Shown piece after piece: positions 55,123-63,273 of a DNA stretch of 64,000 nucleotides. Origin of the DNA: Bacillus andreraoultii. Lineage in GTDB: Bacteria; Bacillota; Bacilli; Bacillales; Caldibacillaceae. The notes below the pieces were generated by a model. The model had not been told where the DNA came from. It ran no database searches and worked only from the letters and a program-made list of their open reading frames with translations. Where the stretch lies: contig NZ_LN868937.1 of NCBI RefSeq assembly GCF_001244735.1, positions 2,590,785-2,654,784 of the forward strand. The letters run 5' to 3'. Position 1 is the first letter of the stretch. Each line of letters starts with the position of its first letter. The position numbers were made by a program, and so were the translations under genes.

Positions 55123-56340
55123 TTATGTGAGTTCATTCCACTTTTCAATTTGTCTTTTGCAATAGACAAATACAAACAAATAGCAAAATAAAGTTAATAC
55201 GATAAATAGAAGAAGACCTTTTTGAAAATCTAGAGAAGTAATAAAACTTAAAACAAAAATTAAGTTTTGCGTCCACAATACATTTAACATTAATTTTAAA
55301 AACGATTGTTTCTTAGCTTCTTCATTCACTGGGTACAATTCTGTCCAAATAACTGCATCGTAATGTTTCCAAAGGCTTATTAATTGAAAACCGGTTAAAT
55401 AAATAAAAAGAAGAGCAATAGCAAACGCAACATAAGAGCCGTCAAGACCCCAAATAAATAATGCCGCAATGATCGTTAACCTCATAAAAAGTCCAAAGTA
55501 ATCGCCACTTCTAAAGAATGAACGAACAAAAAGGAAAGCATATGTTTGATTTTGTTGTACATTTCCCGTTCTCATAAACATATCCGCCCATTTTCTTCTT
55601 TTTACACGGTTTCGTAATTGAGGAACATCGGTAAATAAATTTGCTATTCGATAAAAAAAGGCCATTCTTCGCTCTTCATAATCAATTAAACGTTCCCATG
55701 GAATCCCGCGTTTTTTAAGCTTAACATGAAAATAAAGCGTGTAAAGAACAAACAGGCCGAAAATAATGAAAAATAAAGAAAATCTTCCGCTGATGAAAAA
55801 GAACACGATAACACCATTTAATAAATGACGAATCAACACATCCCAAATGACGCTCTCTTGATCTAGGTCATAAGTAATCATCCACCGTGTAAATAAATTT
55901 ACGGCCTGTAAACCAATGAGTAATAATGAAAAATGAAGTAATTTAGCATTTGTTCCCATCGTCTGTAAATATATTGGAATGACAAGTAGGAAAATCAGGA
56001 AAGTACTGTATAAGCGCCACATGACGGATAAAAAATACGAACGAATAAAATAACTTTTCATTTCTGTTTCTACTGGAAGTAAAAAAACTTTATCTGGTTC
56101 TTTTAAAAATGTGATGACATTACCATTACTTAATAAAAGGGAAAAGATAATTGCAAAGATCACCGCTGTTGGAAAAGTTTCGTCTAATGTTGCAACCCAA
56201 TCTTTATAATAAAAAGCCCCACCGCCAAGGGCAAAAAGTAAAACGATTAAAAGATGGTCATTGAACATATACCTACCGTAGCGAAGCATTTCTTTAAGCC
56301 GTTCTTGAAACCTGCTACTCCAAAGTTTTTTACTATTCAT
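55123..56340 (-). CDS. ecsB: ABC transporter permease EcsB
   Basis: 405 residues with about ten to twelve membrane segments. Permease of the EcsAB exporter, implicated in secretion, competence, biofilm and peptide export. I start at ATG 56340 (AAAGGA eleven bases upstream), which overlaps the ecsA stop (ATGAATAG); the first ATG at 56352 touches its own AAAGG. Translationally coupled to ecsA. Confidence 0.93.
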   Translation of the reverse strand: MNSKKLWSSRFQERLKEMLRYGRYMFNDHLLIVLLFALGGGAFYYKDWVATLDETFPTAVIFAIIFSLLLSNGNVITFLKEPDKVFLLPVETEMKSYFIRSYFLSVMWRLYSTFLIFLLVIPIYLQTMGTNAKLLHFSLLLIGLQAVNLFTRWMITYDLDQESVIWDVLIRHLLNGVIVFFFISGRFSLFFIIFGLFVLYTLYFHVKLKKRGIPWERLIDYEERRMAFFYRIANLFTDVPQLRNRVKRRKWADMFMRTGNVQQNQTYAFLFVRSFFRSGDYFGLFMRLTIIAALFIWGLDGSYVAFAIALLFIYLTGFQLISLWKHYDAVIWTELYPVNEEAKKQSFLKLMLNVLWTQNLIFVLSFITSLDFQKGLLLFIVLTLFCYLFVFVYCKRQIEKWNELT

Positions 56341-57076
56341 CTTTTGCGTCATCCTTTGTTAATTGTACATAAATATCGTCTAAACTTGCATTGCTTAGTT
56401 GGAATTGATTTCGAAGCTCCTCTAACGTCCCTTTTGCTTTTATTTCCCCATTATGTAAAATGATAAAGCGGTCACAATATTTTTCTGCCGTTGCTAAAAT
56501 ATGAGTCGACATTAAAATACCTGCACCTTTCCTTTGTCTCGTTTTTAGAAGTTGTAGAAGACTTTGAATCGCAAGTGGATCTAAACCGACGAAAGGTTCA
56601 TCAATAATATATAGTTCAGGTTCAACTAAAAACGCTGACATAATCATTACTTTTTGTTTCATCCCTTTAGAAAAATGGGATGGGAACCATTTCAAACGTT
56701 TTTTCATACGGAATTCGGTAAGCAATGTATCTACTCTTGTTTTATATTCAGATTCGGAAATTCCATAAGCCATTGCACTTAGCTTCAAATGTTCCTCCAA
56801 AGTCAACTCCTCATATAAAACGGGAGCCTCAGGAATGTAGGAAAACTTCTTTCGATAACCATCACGATCTTCGGCTATTGATTTTCCATCTATCCTAATT
56901 TCTCCTTCCTTTGGTTCCATTAAACCAATAATATGTTTTATCGTCGTACTTTTACCGGCACCATTTAGACCAATCAGCGCAACAATCTCCCCTTTTTCAA
57001 TTTCAAAGCTTACTTTATTTAATACATTTGTTCTCGTATATCCACCCGTAAGTGATTTAACCTCCAATAAGTTCAT
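56333..57076 (-). CDS. ecsA: ABC transporter ATP-binding protein EcsA
   Basis: 247 residues. Walker A GLNGAGKST (36-44), Q-loop region KFSYIPEAPVLYEELT, signature FSKGMKQKV, Walker B LYIIDEPFVGLDP, H-loop STHILATAE. Partners EcsB. AAAGGAG precedes ATG 57076. Confidence 0.96.
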   Translation of the reverse strand: MNLLEVKSLTGGYTRTNVLNKVSFEIEKGEIVALIGLNGAGKSTTIKHIIGLMEPKEGEIRIDGKSIAEDRDGYRKKFSYIPEAPVLYEELTLEEHLKLSAMAYGISESEYKTRVDTLLTEFRMKKRLKWFPSHFSKGMKQKVMIMSAFLVEPELYIIDEPFVGLDPLAIQSLLQLLKTRQRKGAGILMSTHILATAEKYCDRFIILHNGEIKAKGTLEELRNQFQLSNASLDDIYVQLTKDDAKDE

Positions 57077-57481
57077 AAAAAATTCTCCTTTTCCAATTCA
57101 AAATCCTTTTTTGCAAATATCGACTATAGACAATCCAATTAAGGCTTGTCCTTATGTATACTTCCTTTAGTTTAGCAAAAATCAAATAAAGAAAAAAATC
57201 TTTTTATCTAATGTATGATTTTTTCGTAAAGTGGATATTATAAATAGCGAAGGGAAAACAACTCAACTTCAAATGGGGTGTTTACGAAAGATACGTTACT
57301 CGTTTGAATAAGAGCTAGTGCATTCACAAGTCACTTCAATAAATGAGGTGTTTGCCAAAGATGATCATCCGAAGTAACTCATATTATATGACGAACAGGG
57401 GATGATAAGCTTGAATGCAAAAGAGTCTTTGAAAACCTGTTGTAACCAGTAGTAACAAACCCAGTTAATTTCCCTTCATTC
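57077..57481. other. Gene-free region between ecsA and hit
   Basis: No ribosome-binding site linked to a frame. Bases 57265-57400 contain two related segments, AAATGGGGTGTTTACGAAAG and AAATGAGGTGTTTGCCAAAG. A strong hairpin closes the region at 57483. It could encode a plus-strand small RNA; I cannot name it. Confidence 0.4.
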
Positions 57482-57482
57482 G

Positions 57483-57530
57483 GGCAAGGCTCGTGTTCAC
57501 TTGTTAGTGAACATAGGCCTTGCCTCTTTA
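57483..57530 (+). terminator. Strong hairpin upstream of hit, no upstream gene on this strand
   Basis: Outer stem GGCAAGGC (57483-57490) / GCCTTGCC (57517-57524), inner stem GTTCACT / AGTGAAC with a four-base loop, followed by TCTTTATATTTT. Looks like an intrinsic terminator, possibly of a small RNA. Confidence 0.65.
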
Positions 57531-57619
57531 TATTTTACAACCATTTGCATCTTTTCCCATTCAACCTAATATATGATAAAATAGGTAACAGTATGAAAAT
57601 TGGAAAGGATGGATTATCA

Positions 57620-58039
57620 ATGAGTGACTGTATTTTTTGTAAAATAATTAATGGCGAAATTCCATCAGCAAAAGTTTACGAAGACGAAAATGTCATGGCT
57701 TTCCTCGATATCTCACAAGTGACAAAAGGACATACGTTAGTTATTCCAAAAACCCACCAAGCAAATATTTATGAATTAACACCAGATGTAGCAAGTAAAT
57801 TATTTTCGGTGGTTCCAAAAATCGCTAATGCCATTAAAAAGGCATATAATCCCATTGGACTTAACTTACTAAACAATAATGGCGAATCTGCTGGACAATC
57901 TGTTTTCCACTATCACGTCCATTTAATTCCTCGTTACGGAGATGGAGATGGATTTGGGGCTGTATGGAAAACTCACGAAAAAGATTATTCTCAAGATGAT
58001 TTACAAAATATCGCAAAAACAATCGGAAACAATATATAA
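57620..58039 (+). CDS. hit: HIT-family nucleotide hydrolase (Hit)
   Basis: 139 residues. Histidine triad H97-Y-H99-V-H101 and the N-terminal zinc-type cysteines (CIFCKIINGEIPS). Hydrolyses nucleotide phosphoramidate-type bonds. I start at ATG 57620 with AAAGGATGG upstream. Divergent from ecsA as in B. subtilis. Confidence 0.94.
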   Translation: MSDCIFCKIINGEIPSAKVYEDENVMAFLDISQVTKGHTLVIPKTHQANIYELTPDVASKLFSVVPKIANAIKKAYNPIGLNLLNNNGESAGQSVFHYHVHLIPRYGDGDGFGAVWKTHEKDYSQDDLQNIAKTIGNNI

Positions 58040-58125
58040 TTATTTAAAAATTTTTACTTTAAAAACTACTTAACATATGTTATAATGATTATAACTAACT
58101 CGCTTTTGGTCACAGGACACAAAAG

Positions 58126-58170
58126 GAGTCTGTTTAGAGAGATAGTATAGTATAGCAGAGGAGAGATGAG
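58126..58170 (+). promoter_or_regulatory. TRAP-binding (G/U)AG array over the trpP ribosome-binding site
   Basis: Six triplets TAG, TAG, TAG, GAG, GAG, GAG at 58143, 58148, 58153, 58158, 58163 and 58168, each separated by exactly two bases. Extra triplets GAG 58137 (three-base spacer) and GAG 58126 lie upstream. The array covers the Shine-Dalgarno and stops two bases before the ATG, so tryptophan-bound TRAP would block translation. Confidence 0.9.
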
Positions 58171-58172
58171 TA

Positions 58173-58688
58173 ATGAAAACGAAAGAATTAGTTATTATGG
58201 CTTTATTTGTAGGGATTGGAGCAGCCCTACATTCAATAATTCCTGGCTTCGGTGCAGGTGGGATGAAACCAGACTTCAGTTTATTGATGATGTTCTTGGC
58301 GATTATACTTTTTCCAGATAAGAAAAATGTCATTATTCTTGGTCTTGCTACAGGTATTATTTCTGGCTTAACAACGACATTCCCAGCCGGTTTTATACCA
58401 AATATCATCGACAAACTGATTACGGCTTTCGTATTTTATGGCTTATTCCTAGTAGTTAAAAAAAGCCGCTCCGTTGTTAGTAATGCAGTATTAACAGCCA
58501 TTGGCACCATTGTATCAGGAACGATATTCCTTGGTTCTGCATTATTGATTGTTGGATTACCTAGTGGCTTCACTTTATTATTTTCAACAATCGTTGTTCC
58601 TACATCTTTATTAAACACAATCGCTATTGTAGTTGTCTACCCAATCGTTGCTAAAGTAATGAAAAGAAGTAACATGACATTCGCATAA
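58173..58688 (+). CDS. trpP: Tryptophan transporter TrpP
   Basis: 171 residues with about five membrane segments (IIPGFGAGGMKPDFSLLMMF, ATGIISGLTTTFPAGFIPNI). Matches B. subtilis TrpP (YhaG), a tryptophan uptake permease of the ECF/TrpP family. ATG 58173 is embedded in a TRAP target. Ends at a perfect terminator. Confidence 0.94.
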   Translation: MKTKELVIMALFVGIGAALHSIIPGFGAGGMKPDFSLLMMFLAIILFPDKKNVIILGLATGIISGLTTTFPAGFIPNIIDKLITAFVFYGLFLVVKKSRSVVSNAVLTAIGTIVSGTIFLGSALLIVGLPSGFTLLFSTIVVPTSLLNTIAIVVVYPIVAKVMKRSNMTFA

Positions 58689-58691
58689 GGT

Positions 58692-58732
58692 AAAAAAAGA
58701 ACTTGGAAGTTAATTTTCCAAGTTCTTTTTTT
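58692..58732. terminator. Bidirectional terminator of trpP
   Basis: AAAAAAAGAACTTGGAA / TTCCAAGTTCTTTTTTT perfect stem with a short loop. Confidence 0.93.
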
Positions 58733-58925
58733 ACTTAAAGTAAATAAAAATAATAATCCCAAGACTAAAAGAAAAGACGGAACCTGCCGTAATTACAATC
58801 AATTGTTTCCGTAAATTATTTTGATAATAGTTGCTTTTTGTCCTTCTGATTGTAAATACATAATGCAATGAACCGTACAGCAAAAGAAAACCAAGTGCCA
58901 TAAAGCCAAAGATAATACCTTCCAT
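58731..58925 (-). CDS. Small two-pass membrane protein, function unknown
   Basis: 64 residues with two membrane segments (about 2-24 and 42-62) around a basic middle (RRTKSNYYQNNLRKQ). GAAGGGG lies six bases before ATG 58925. Between trpP and scoC. No family recognised. Confidence 0.6.
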   Translation of the reverse strand: MEGIIFGFMALGFLLLYGSLHYVFTIRRTKSNYYQNNLRKQLIVITAGSVFSFSLGIIIFIYFK

Positions 58926-59227
58926 TCATATCCCCTTCAATTATTAAATTGCAAAAAATATTTCATTAAACTAAATATATTCACTTTTCGGCAAATATAT
59001 ATTATAAAAACAAAAAATTTTTCTAAAATAAAGAGGATTTTTTAAAGGTCATGTAGAATTTTGAATAATACAATAAAGCTTTGTTGTATACAATGAACAA
59101 TGCATCATATCATTTTGTAAAGAAAGAGAAAACCACCGAATATTGAAATGGATTTCACAATAAACAATAATATCTTCTTAAAAACCTTTTCTCTTTTTTA
59201 CCATAGCTTTAATAATAATCTTAATGG
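58926..59227. other. Promoter region upstream of scoC
   Basis: About 300 AT-rich bases, no frame or repeat. It likely carries the scoC promoter on the plus strand and that of the small minus-strand gene. Confidence 0.4.
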
Positions 59228-59242
59228 AAGGTGAGTGATTAT

Positions 59243-59818
59243 ATGGAAAAACTTTCAAAACTTGAGGCACTTCTGTTTACTCAAAAAATTTCACAATTAG
59301 GGAAAGCTCTTTGGAAATCCATCGAAAAGGATTGGCAACAGTGGATCAAACCTTACAATCTCAATATTAATGAGCACCATATTTTATGGATTGCTTATCA
59401 TTTACACGGTGCATCCATTTCAGATATTGCCAAATTTGGTGTTATGCACGTCTCAACTGCTTTCAATTTCTCAAAAAAATTAGAGGAACGAGGCTATTTA
59501 ACTTTTTCTAAAAAAGTGGAAGATAAACGAAATACGTATATTCGCTTAACGGAAAAAGGTGAACAACTTGTAATGGAGTTATTAGAAAACTACGACCCAT
59601 CAAAACATACCATTTTAATGGGCGCACAACCGTTAAAAGATATTTATGGGAAGTACCCTGATATTCTCGAACTTATGACAATTGTTCGAAATATTTATGG
59701 GGATGACTTCATGGATATATTTCAAAAAACATATACAGATATAGAAAAACTAAATATAGATCATGAGGAAAAAAAGGAAAAAGAAGATACAAAAGTAAAA
59801 GAAAAAGAAGTCGTCTAA
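59243..59818 (+). CDS. scoC: Transition-state regulator ScoC (Hpr), MarR family
   Basis: 191 residues. [20 protein letters not shown] and [20 protein letters not shown] (winged helix-turn-helix) are almost identical to B. subtilis ScoC, which represses protease, peptide-transport and sporulation-linked genes. Acidic/basic tail ([17 protein letters not shown]). Start ATG 59243 with GGAAGGTG nine bases upstream; GTG 59231 is an alternative. Converges on yhaI with overlapping ends. Confidence 0.93.
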   Translation: MEKLSKLEALLFTQKISQLGKALWKSIEKDWQQWIKPYNLNINEHHILWIAYHLHGASISDIAKFGVMHVSTAFNFSKKLEERGYLTFSKKVEDKRNTYIRLTEKGEQLVMELLENYDPSKHTILMGAQPLKDIYGKYPDILELMTIVRNIYGDDFMDIFQKTYTDIEKLNIDHEEKKEKEDTKVKEKEVV

Positions 59819-60150
59819 GATACGTATTTATTGAATTCAGTCATTAATTCAACATATAAGCTTTGTTGTAAACAGGATTGTACTGTTTCTTTTACCTCCA
59901 ATTTCTTGTTCAGTTCCTCAGCAAATTCCTTTAGGAGCGGATGAAAATTCAAAAACCCTTCCGCTTTTTGTTCTTGTAGCTTATTGTTCATTCTCTCACA
60001 TAGTTCTAAAAAGTCAGATACTTCCTGGCGTCCAAGATTTTTTCGAATTATTAATTTTGTAAATGGATGTTCGGCCATATCAACTAATTCAAGTAGTAAC
60101 TTTTGATGATATTCTAACCGTTCAATTCGTGCCCACATTTCTTCAATCAT
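59815..60150 (-). CDS. yhaI: YhaI (DUF1878) protein
   Basis: 111 residues, mostly helical ([21 protein letters not shown]). Matches B. subtilis YhaI in size and position beside scoC. AAAAGGATG precedes ATG 60150. Stop codons of scoC and yhaI overlap by four bases. Function unknown. Confidence 0.85.
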   Translation of the reverse strand: MIEEMWARIERLEYHQKLLLELVDMAEHPFTKLIIRKNLGRQEVSDFLELCERMNNKLQEQKAEGFLNFHPLLKEFAEELNKKLEVKETVQSCLQQSLYVELMTEFNKYVS

Positions 60151-60470
60151 TCGTTTTCATCCTTTTACCATTCATTCTTTACTAAGAAATTATTTTTCCC
60201 TCAACATATATTCGCTAAAGTTCCAGCTTTTCCCTTCTTAATAGCATTAGTAGACAACACTTATTTACGTTTGTCAAATGGAGTAGAATTTTTTTATATA
60301 AATTCCATTGATTTTTTATTCATCCCGCTGTAAAGTATGAAGGTATTTATCTATTACTTCTACTGATATACGATAATGGGACGTCTATAAAATGAAAAAA
60401 TAACATATTTATTGAAAAGTTTCCCTAGTTTGATAGTACTAGCAATTACTATTATTATACTACAGATAAA
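60151..60470. other. Gene-free region between yhaI and yhaJ
   Basis: AT-rich, about 320 bases, no supported frame. An imperfect inverted segment near 60280 (ATGGAGTAGAATTT... AAATTCCAT) is the only structure. Promoters for both flanking genes are expected here. Confidence 0.35.
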
Positions 60471-60483
60471 GGAAGGTTTTTCC

Positions 60484-61032
60484 ATGAATTGTTGGAAATC
60501 AGTTAATTTATATCACTATTATGGAGATTTACATGTCATTCATTTAGCCATCATTACAGTTATTTCTTCCTATATTACATTTTATATTCCTTTTTCTTTT
60601 CTTGTTGATATTCAATCATTAAATGATAATGATTTTCTCTTATTTATTATACTAAGTTTTTGCATTTATCCCATTCATAAAATGATCCATGTTTGTACTT
60701 TATTAAGTATGAAATCGAAATTTTTAATTAGATGGAAAAGATTTTATCAGTTGATCCCATTAATAAATATAAAAATCACCGTCGCACTTGTAAAATGGAA
60801 ATATATCTTTGCGTTATTAATGCCTTTCTTTATTTTAAATAGTATATTAATAGTATGTATATTTTTATTTCCTAGTTATGTTCATTATATGACACTTTTG
60901 CTTTCTCTTCATAATGGGATTTGTATTAGAGATATGATTTACTTAAAGTTGTTATTGAAATCACCAACAAAGTGTTTTATTGAGGAAAATGATGAAGGAT
61001 ATGAAATATTAACGTTATCAACTAATTTATAA
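60484..61032 (+). CDS. YhaJ-like membrane protein (DUF3267 type)
   Basis: 182 residues with about four membrane segments (30-52, 57-80, 115-140, 143-165). It resembles the DUF3267 putative zincin family in layout. At the position of the expected HExxH it reads H-K-M-I-H (YPIHKMIHVCTLL), replacing the catalytic Glu by Lys. AAAGGAAGG precedes ATG 60484. B. subtilis yhaJ holds this place before prsA. Confidence 0.6.
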   Translation: MNCWKSVNLYHYYGDLHVIHLAIITVISSYITFYIPFSFLVDIQSLNDNDFLLFIILSFCIYPIHKMIHVCTLLSMKSKFLIRWKRFYQLIPLINIKITVALVKWKYIFALLMPFFILNSILIVCIFLFPSYVHYMTLLLSLHNGICIRDMIYLKLLLKSPTKCFIEENDEGYEILTLSTNL

Positions 61033-61096
61033 CTACATGTATCGTAGTGTTCGAGAAATAGAGAAACTCAGTTTGGCGCAACGGGAGGGATCTTGT

Positions 61097-61276
61097 TTGG
61101 TCTTTATTTTTATTCTTTTAGCTACAATCATTATCTTTTACATGAATTTGCTTATGTTTAGATTTTGCATTCAAAAAGAAATACCAGAAGAAAAACACCA
61201 TCAAATTATTCGTACAGCAAATATAGCAACAATGATATTACTTATTTCTTCTTATGTAGAGATTTTGTTTACATAG
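61097..61276 (+). CDS. Small membrane protein downstream of yhaJ
   Basis: 59 residues with two membrane segments. The frame extends upstream to an ATG at 61037 that has no ribosome-binding site; TTG 61097 has GGGAGGG seven bases upstream and gives a hydrophobic N terminus (MVFIFILLATIII), so I prefer it. Followed by a terminator. Function unknown. Confidence 0.5.
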   Translation: MVFIFILLATIIIFYMNLLMFRFCIQKEIPEEKHHQIIRTANIATMILLISSYVEILFT

Positions 61277-61302
61277 AAGAAATAAATAAAGAAAATTCAA
61301 AA

Positions 61303-61337
61303 GGGGCTTTCCAAATAATGGAAGCCCACTTTTTTTC
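61303..61337. terminator. Terminator between the small membrane gene and YjcZ-like gene
   Basis: GGGGCTTTCCA / TGGAAGCCC stem (one bulge), then CTTTTTTTCC on the plus strand and CCCCTTTTG on the minus strand. Confidence 0.75.
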
Positions 61338-61373
61338 CATATGACCCTCTTTTTTAAATGAACAAAATACTTT

Positions 61374-61463
61374 TTAGCAAATATACGCTGCACCAACGAT
61401 GATGAGCAAGATAAATAATACAACGATTAGTGCAAAACCTGCACCTGCATATCCTCCTGACAT
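61374..61463 (-). CDS. YjcZ-family sporulation miniprotein 1
   Basis: 29 residues: MSGGYAGAGFALIVVLFILL then IIVGAAYIC. Classic YjcZ/SscA type (Gly/Tyr start, one membrane helix). AAAGGAGG lies before ATG 61463. A sigma-K-like promoter is at 61540-61567. Role in the spore coat or envelope suspected from family. Confidence 0.9.
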   Translation of the reverse strand: MSGGYAGAGFALIVVLFILLIIVGAAYIC

Positions 61464-61539
61464 AAACACACCTCCTTTAATAGAGGAATTTATTCATTTT
61501 GCATTTATTACCCGCTTAAAAGATAAAGGAACATATACT

Positions 61540-61567
61540 TAAATTATGTTACATATATATCGTAAGT
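61540..61567 (-). promoter_or_regulatory. Sigma-K-like promoter before YjcZ miniprotein 1
   Basis: Minus strand AC, 17 bases, CATAATTTA (CATANNNTA). About 80 bases before the start codon. Confidence 0.55.
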
Positions 61568-61579
61568 CATCAGCTTCCT

Positions 61580-61663
61580 TTATAAATAGGAACACCCTAC
61601 AATAATCAACAAAATAAACAGAACGACAATTAATATGAATGGATTGTATCTTTGTACTGTCAT
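61580..61663 (-). CDS. YjcZ-family sporulation miniprotein 2
   Basis: 27 residues: MTVQRYNPFILIVVLFILLI then IVGCSYL. The hydrophobic half FILIVVLFILLIIVG matches miniprotein 1, so the two are tandem paralogues. AAAGGAGGT lies before two ATGs; I use the second (61663, spacing seven). Confidence 0.88.
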   Translation of the reverse strand: MTVQRYNPFILIVVLFILLIIVGCSYL

Positions 61664-61692
61664 CTGTCATACCTCCTTTAACAAGTTCAATA

Positions 61693-61720
61693 TATCCTAT
61701 GTCATTATTTCGTCATTTGT
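61693..61720 (-). promoter_or_regulatory. Sigma-K-like promoter before YjcZ miniprotein 2
   Basis: Minus strand AC, 17 bases, CATAGGATA (CATANNNTA), 30 bases before the start codon. Confidence 0.65.
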
Positions 61721-61885
61721 TTAGTGAAAACACCCACTTTTTCATAAAAAATTAGGCATTTTCCTTTTTTGTTTCATATTTACACCATTGAAAAAGTATT
61801 TTTTTGTTCTGGCATTTATGTTATAGTTAATTTTGTGGTAAAATGATACAAGCATTAAAACAAATGATTAGGAGTTGTATATTAG

Positions 61886-62764
61886 ATGAAGAAGAAATAC
61901 CTTTTATCTTTAACTTTAGCTTGCGGTCTTCTAACTTTAACTGCATGTGGGAATGGCGATAAAGCAGTTGTTGAGACTGACGCAGGCAACATTACTCAAG
62001 ATGAATTTTATCAAGCAATGAAAGAACGTTCTGGGGAAGCAACATTAAAAGAACTTGTATACAAAAAAGTATTATCTGACAAATATAAAGTGACAGATAA
62101 AGAAGTGAATAAAGCATTAAAGGAATATAAAGATGCTTACGGAGATAATTTTCAAAGTTTTCTAGCACAACTTGGATTATCTAACGAAGACCAATTAAAA
62201 GATTTACTTGAATATTCTCTTCTACAAGAAAAAGCAGGTAAAGCAAAAGTGAAAGTAACGGATGAGGAATTAAAGGAACAATATAATATCGAATCTAAGA
62301 CAGTCACTGCCCGTCATATTTTAGTTGCTGATGAAGAAAAAGCAAAAGAAGTAAAGGCAAAATTAGATAAGGGTGAAGATTTTGCGAAACTAGCAAAAGA
62401 ATATTCAACAGATACAGCTACTGCTGAAAAAGGTGGAGATTTAGGCGATCTTAATCCAGATCAACTTGTTCGTCCATTCGTCCTAGCAGCGTATAAACTT
62501 AAAGTAAATGAAATCAGTAATCCTGTGCAATCTGACTACGGTTTCCATATTATTCAAGTAACAAAAATAACAGATAAAAAAGATGTGAAATCATTTGATG
62601 ATATGAAGCCAGAACTTAAAGATAAAGTGAAAAAAGCGAAACTTGACTCAACAATCGTACAAAAAGCAGTTGATGAAGCCGTTAAAAAAGCGGATGTAAA
62701 AATTAAAGATAAAGATTTAAAAGATATTCTCAACACTCCTGTTGAAACAGGTTCTGCAAAATAA
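61886..62764 (+). CDS. prsA: Foldase lipoprotein PrsA
   Basis: 292-residue extracellular parvulin-type peptidyl-prolyl isomerase/chaperone that folds secreted proteins. Lipobox LTAC21, N-terminal chaperone helices, the PPIC domain at ~135-225 (TARHILVADEEKAKEVKAKL, STDTATAEKGGDLG, SDYGFHIIQVTK), charged C-terminal helix. Length as in B. subtilis. AGGAG precedes ATG 61886. scoC, which represses prsA-linked secretion functions in B. subtilis, is nearby. A family A copy follows the stop. Confidence 0.97.
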   Translation: MKKKYLLSLTLACGLLTLTACGNGDKAVVETDAGNITQDEFYQAMKERSGEATLKELVYKKVLSDKYKVTDKEVNKALKEYKDAYGDNFQSFLAQLGLSNEDQLKDLLEYSLLQEKAGKAKVKVTDEELKEQYNIESKTVTARHILVADEEKAKEVKAKLDKGEDFAKLAKEYSTDTATAEKGGDLGDLNPDQLVRPFVLAAYKLKVNEISNPVQSDYGFHIIQVTKITDKKDVKSFDDMKPELKDKVKKAKLDSTIVQKAVDEAVKKADVKIKDKDLKDILNTPVETGSAK

Positions 62765-62774
62765 TTTGAGAAAT

Positions 62775-62919
62775 AAGGAAAACTCAACTATCCGAGCGCA
62801 GGAGCCGTTATTTACAGAAAAGGATTTTCGGCTTTGATAGTATGCTACTAAAGTTTCCTCTTGTAAGCTTAAGTGTTTAGGAAAGTAGACATTGAAAAGT
62901 TTATACTTTCTTATTAGCC
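62775..62919 (+). repeat. Family A interspersed repeat, copy 9 (full length, diverged)
   Basis: Starts AAGGAAAACTCAAC 11 bases after the prsA stop; has CCGAGCGCAGGAGCCG, AAAGGATTTTCGGCTTTGAT, GTATGCTAC and the closing GGAAAGTAGACATTG... TACTTTCTTATTAGCC. Abuts the prsA terminator. Confidence 0.85.
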
Positions 62920-62971
62920 AAAAAAGACTTCCTACATGGTCAATTTTTCAACCAATGTGGAAGTCTTTTTT
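62920..62971. terminator. Bidirectional terminator between prsA and yhaL
   Basis: AAAAAGACTTCCTACAT / ATGTGGAAGTCTTTTTT stem with one bulge and T-runs on both strands. Confidence 0.9.
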
Positions 62972-62999
62972 GTACACCAACCTTTTGAAGATTATTTTA

Positions 63000-63185
63000 T
63001 TAAGCTTCTTGGGAGTATTGTTTTCTTTTTTGTTTTTCTTCTTCCATCCGTTGTAAATAGATGGCTCCTTCTTGTTCCGCCTCTTTTATTTCTAATTCCT
63101 TCTCTTCCCTGTTTGTCCGAATTGTCATATATGCACTAATTACAATTCCTGCGACAACTAACCAAATCCAAAATGGAACCCCCAT
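63000..63185 (-). CDS. yhaL: Sporulation protein YhaL
   Basis: 61 residues: one N-terminal membrane segment (VPFWIWLVVAGIVISAYM) then a charged Glu/Lys/Arg/Gln helix. Corresponds to B. subtilis yhaL between prsA and yhaM. TAGGAGG precedes ATG 63185. Confidence 0.85.
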   Translation of the reverse strand: MGVPFWIWLVVAGIVISAYMTIRTNREEKELEIKEAEQEGAIYLQRMEEEKQKRKQYSQEA

Positions 63186-63273
63186 AATTAAACCTCCTAT
63201 TTTTCAAAATCTATCATTTATATACATATATTCGAATAGGAGATTTTTTATGACTAGCTTGTTCATATCTATA

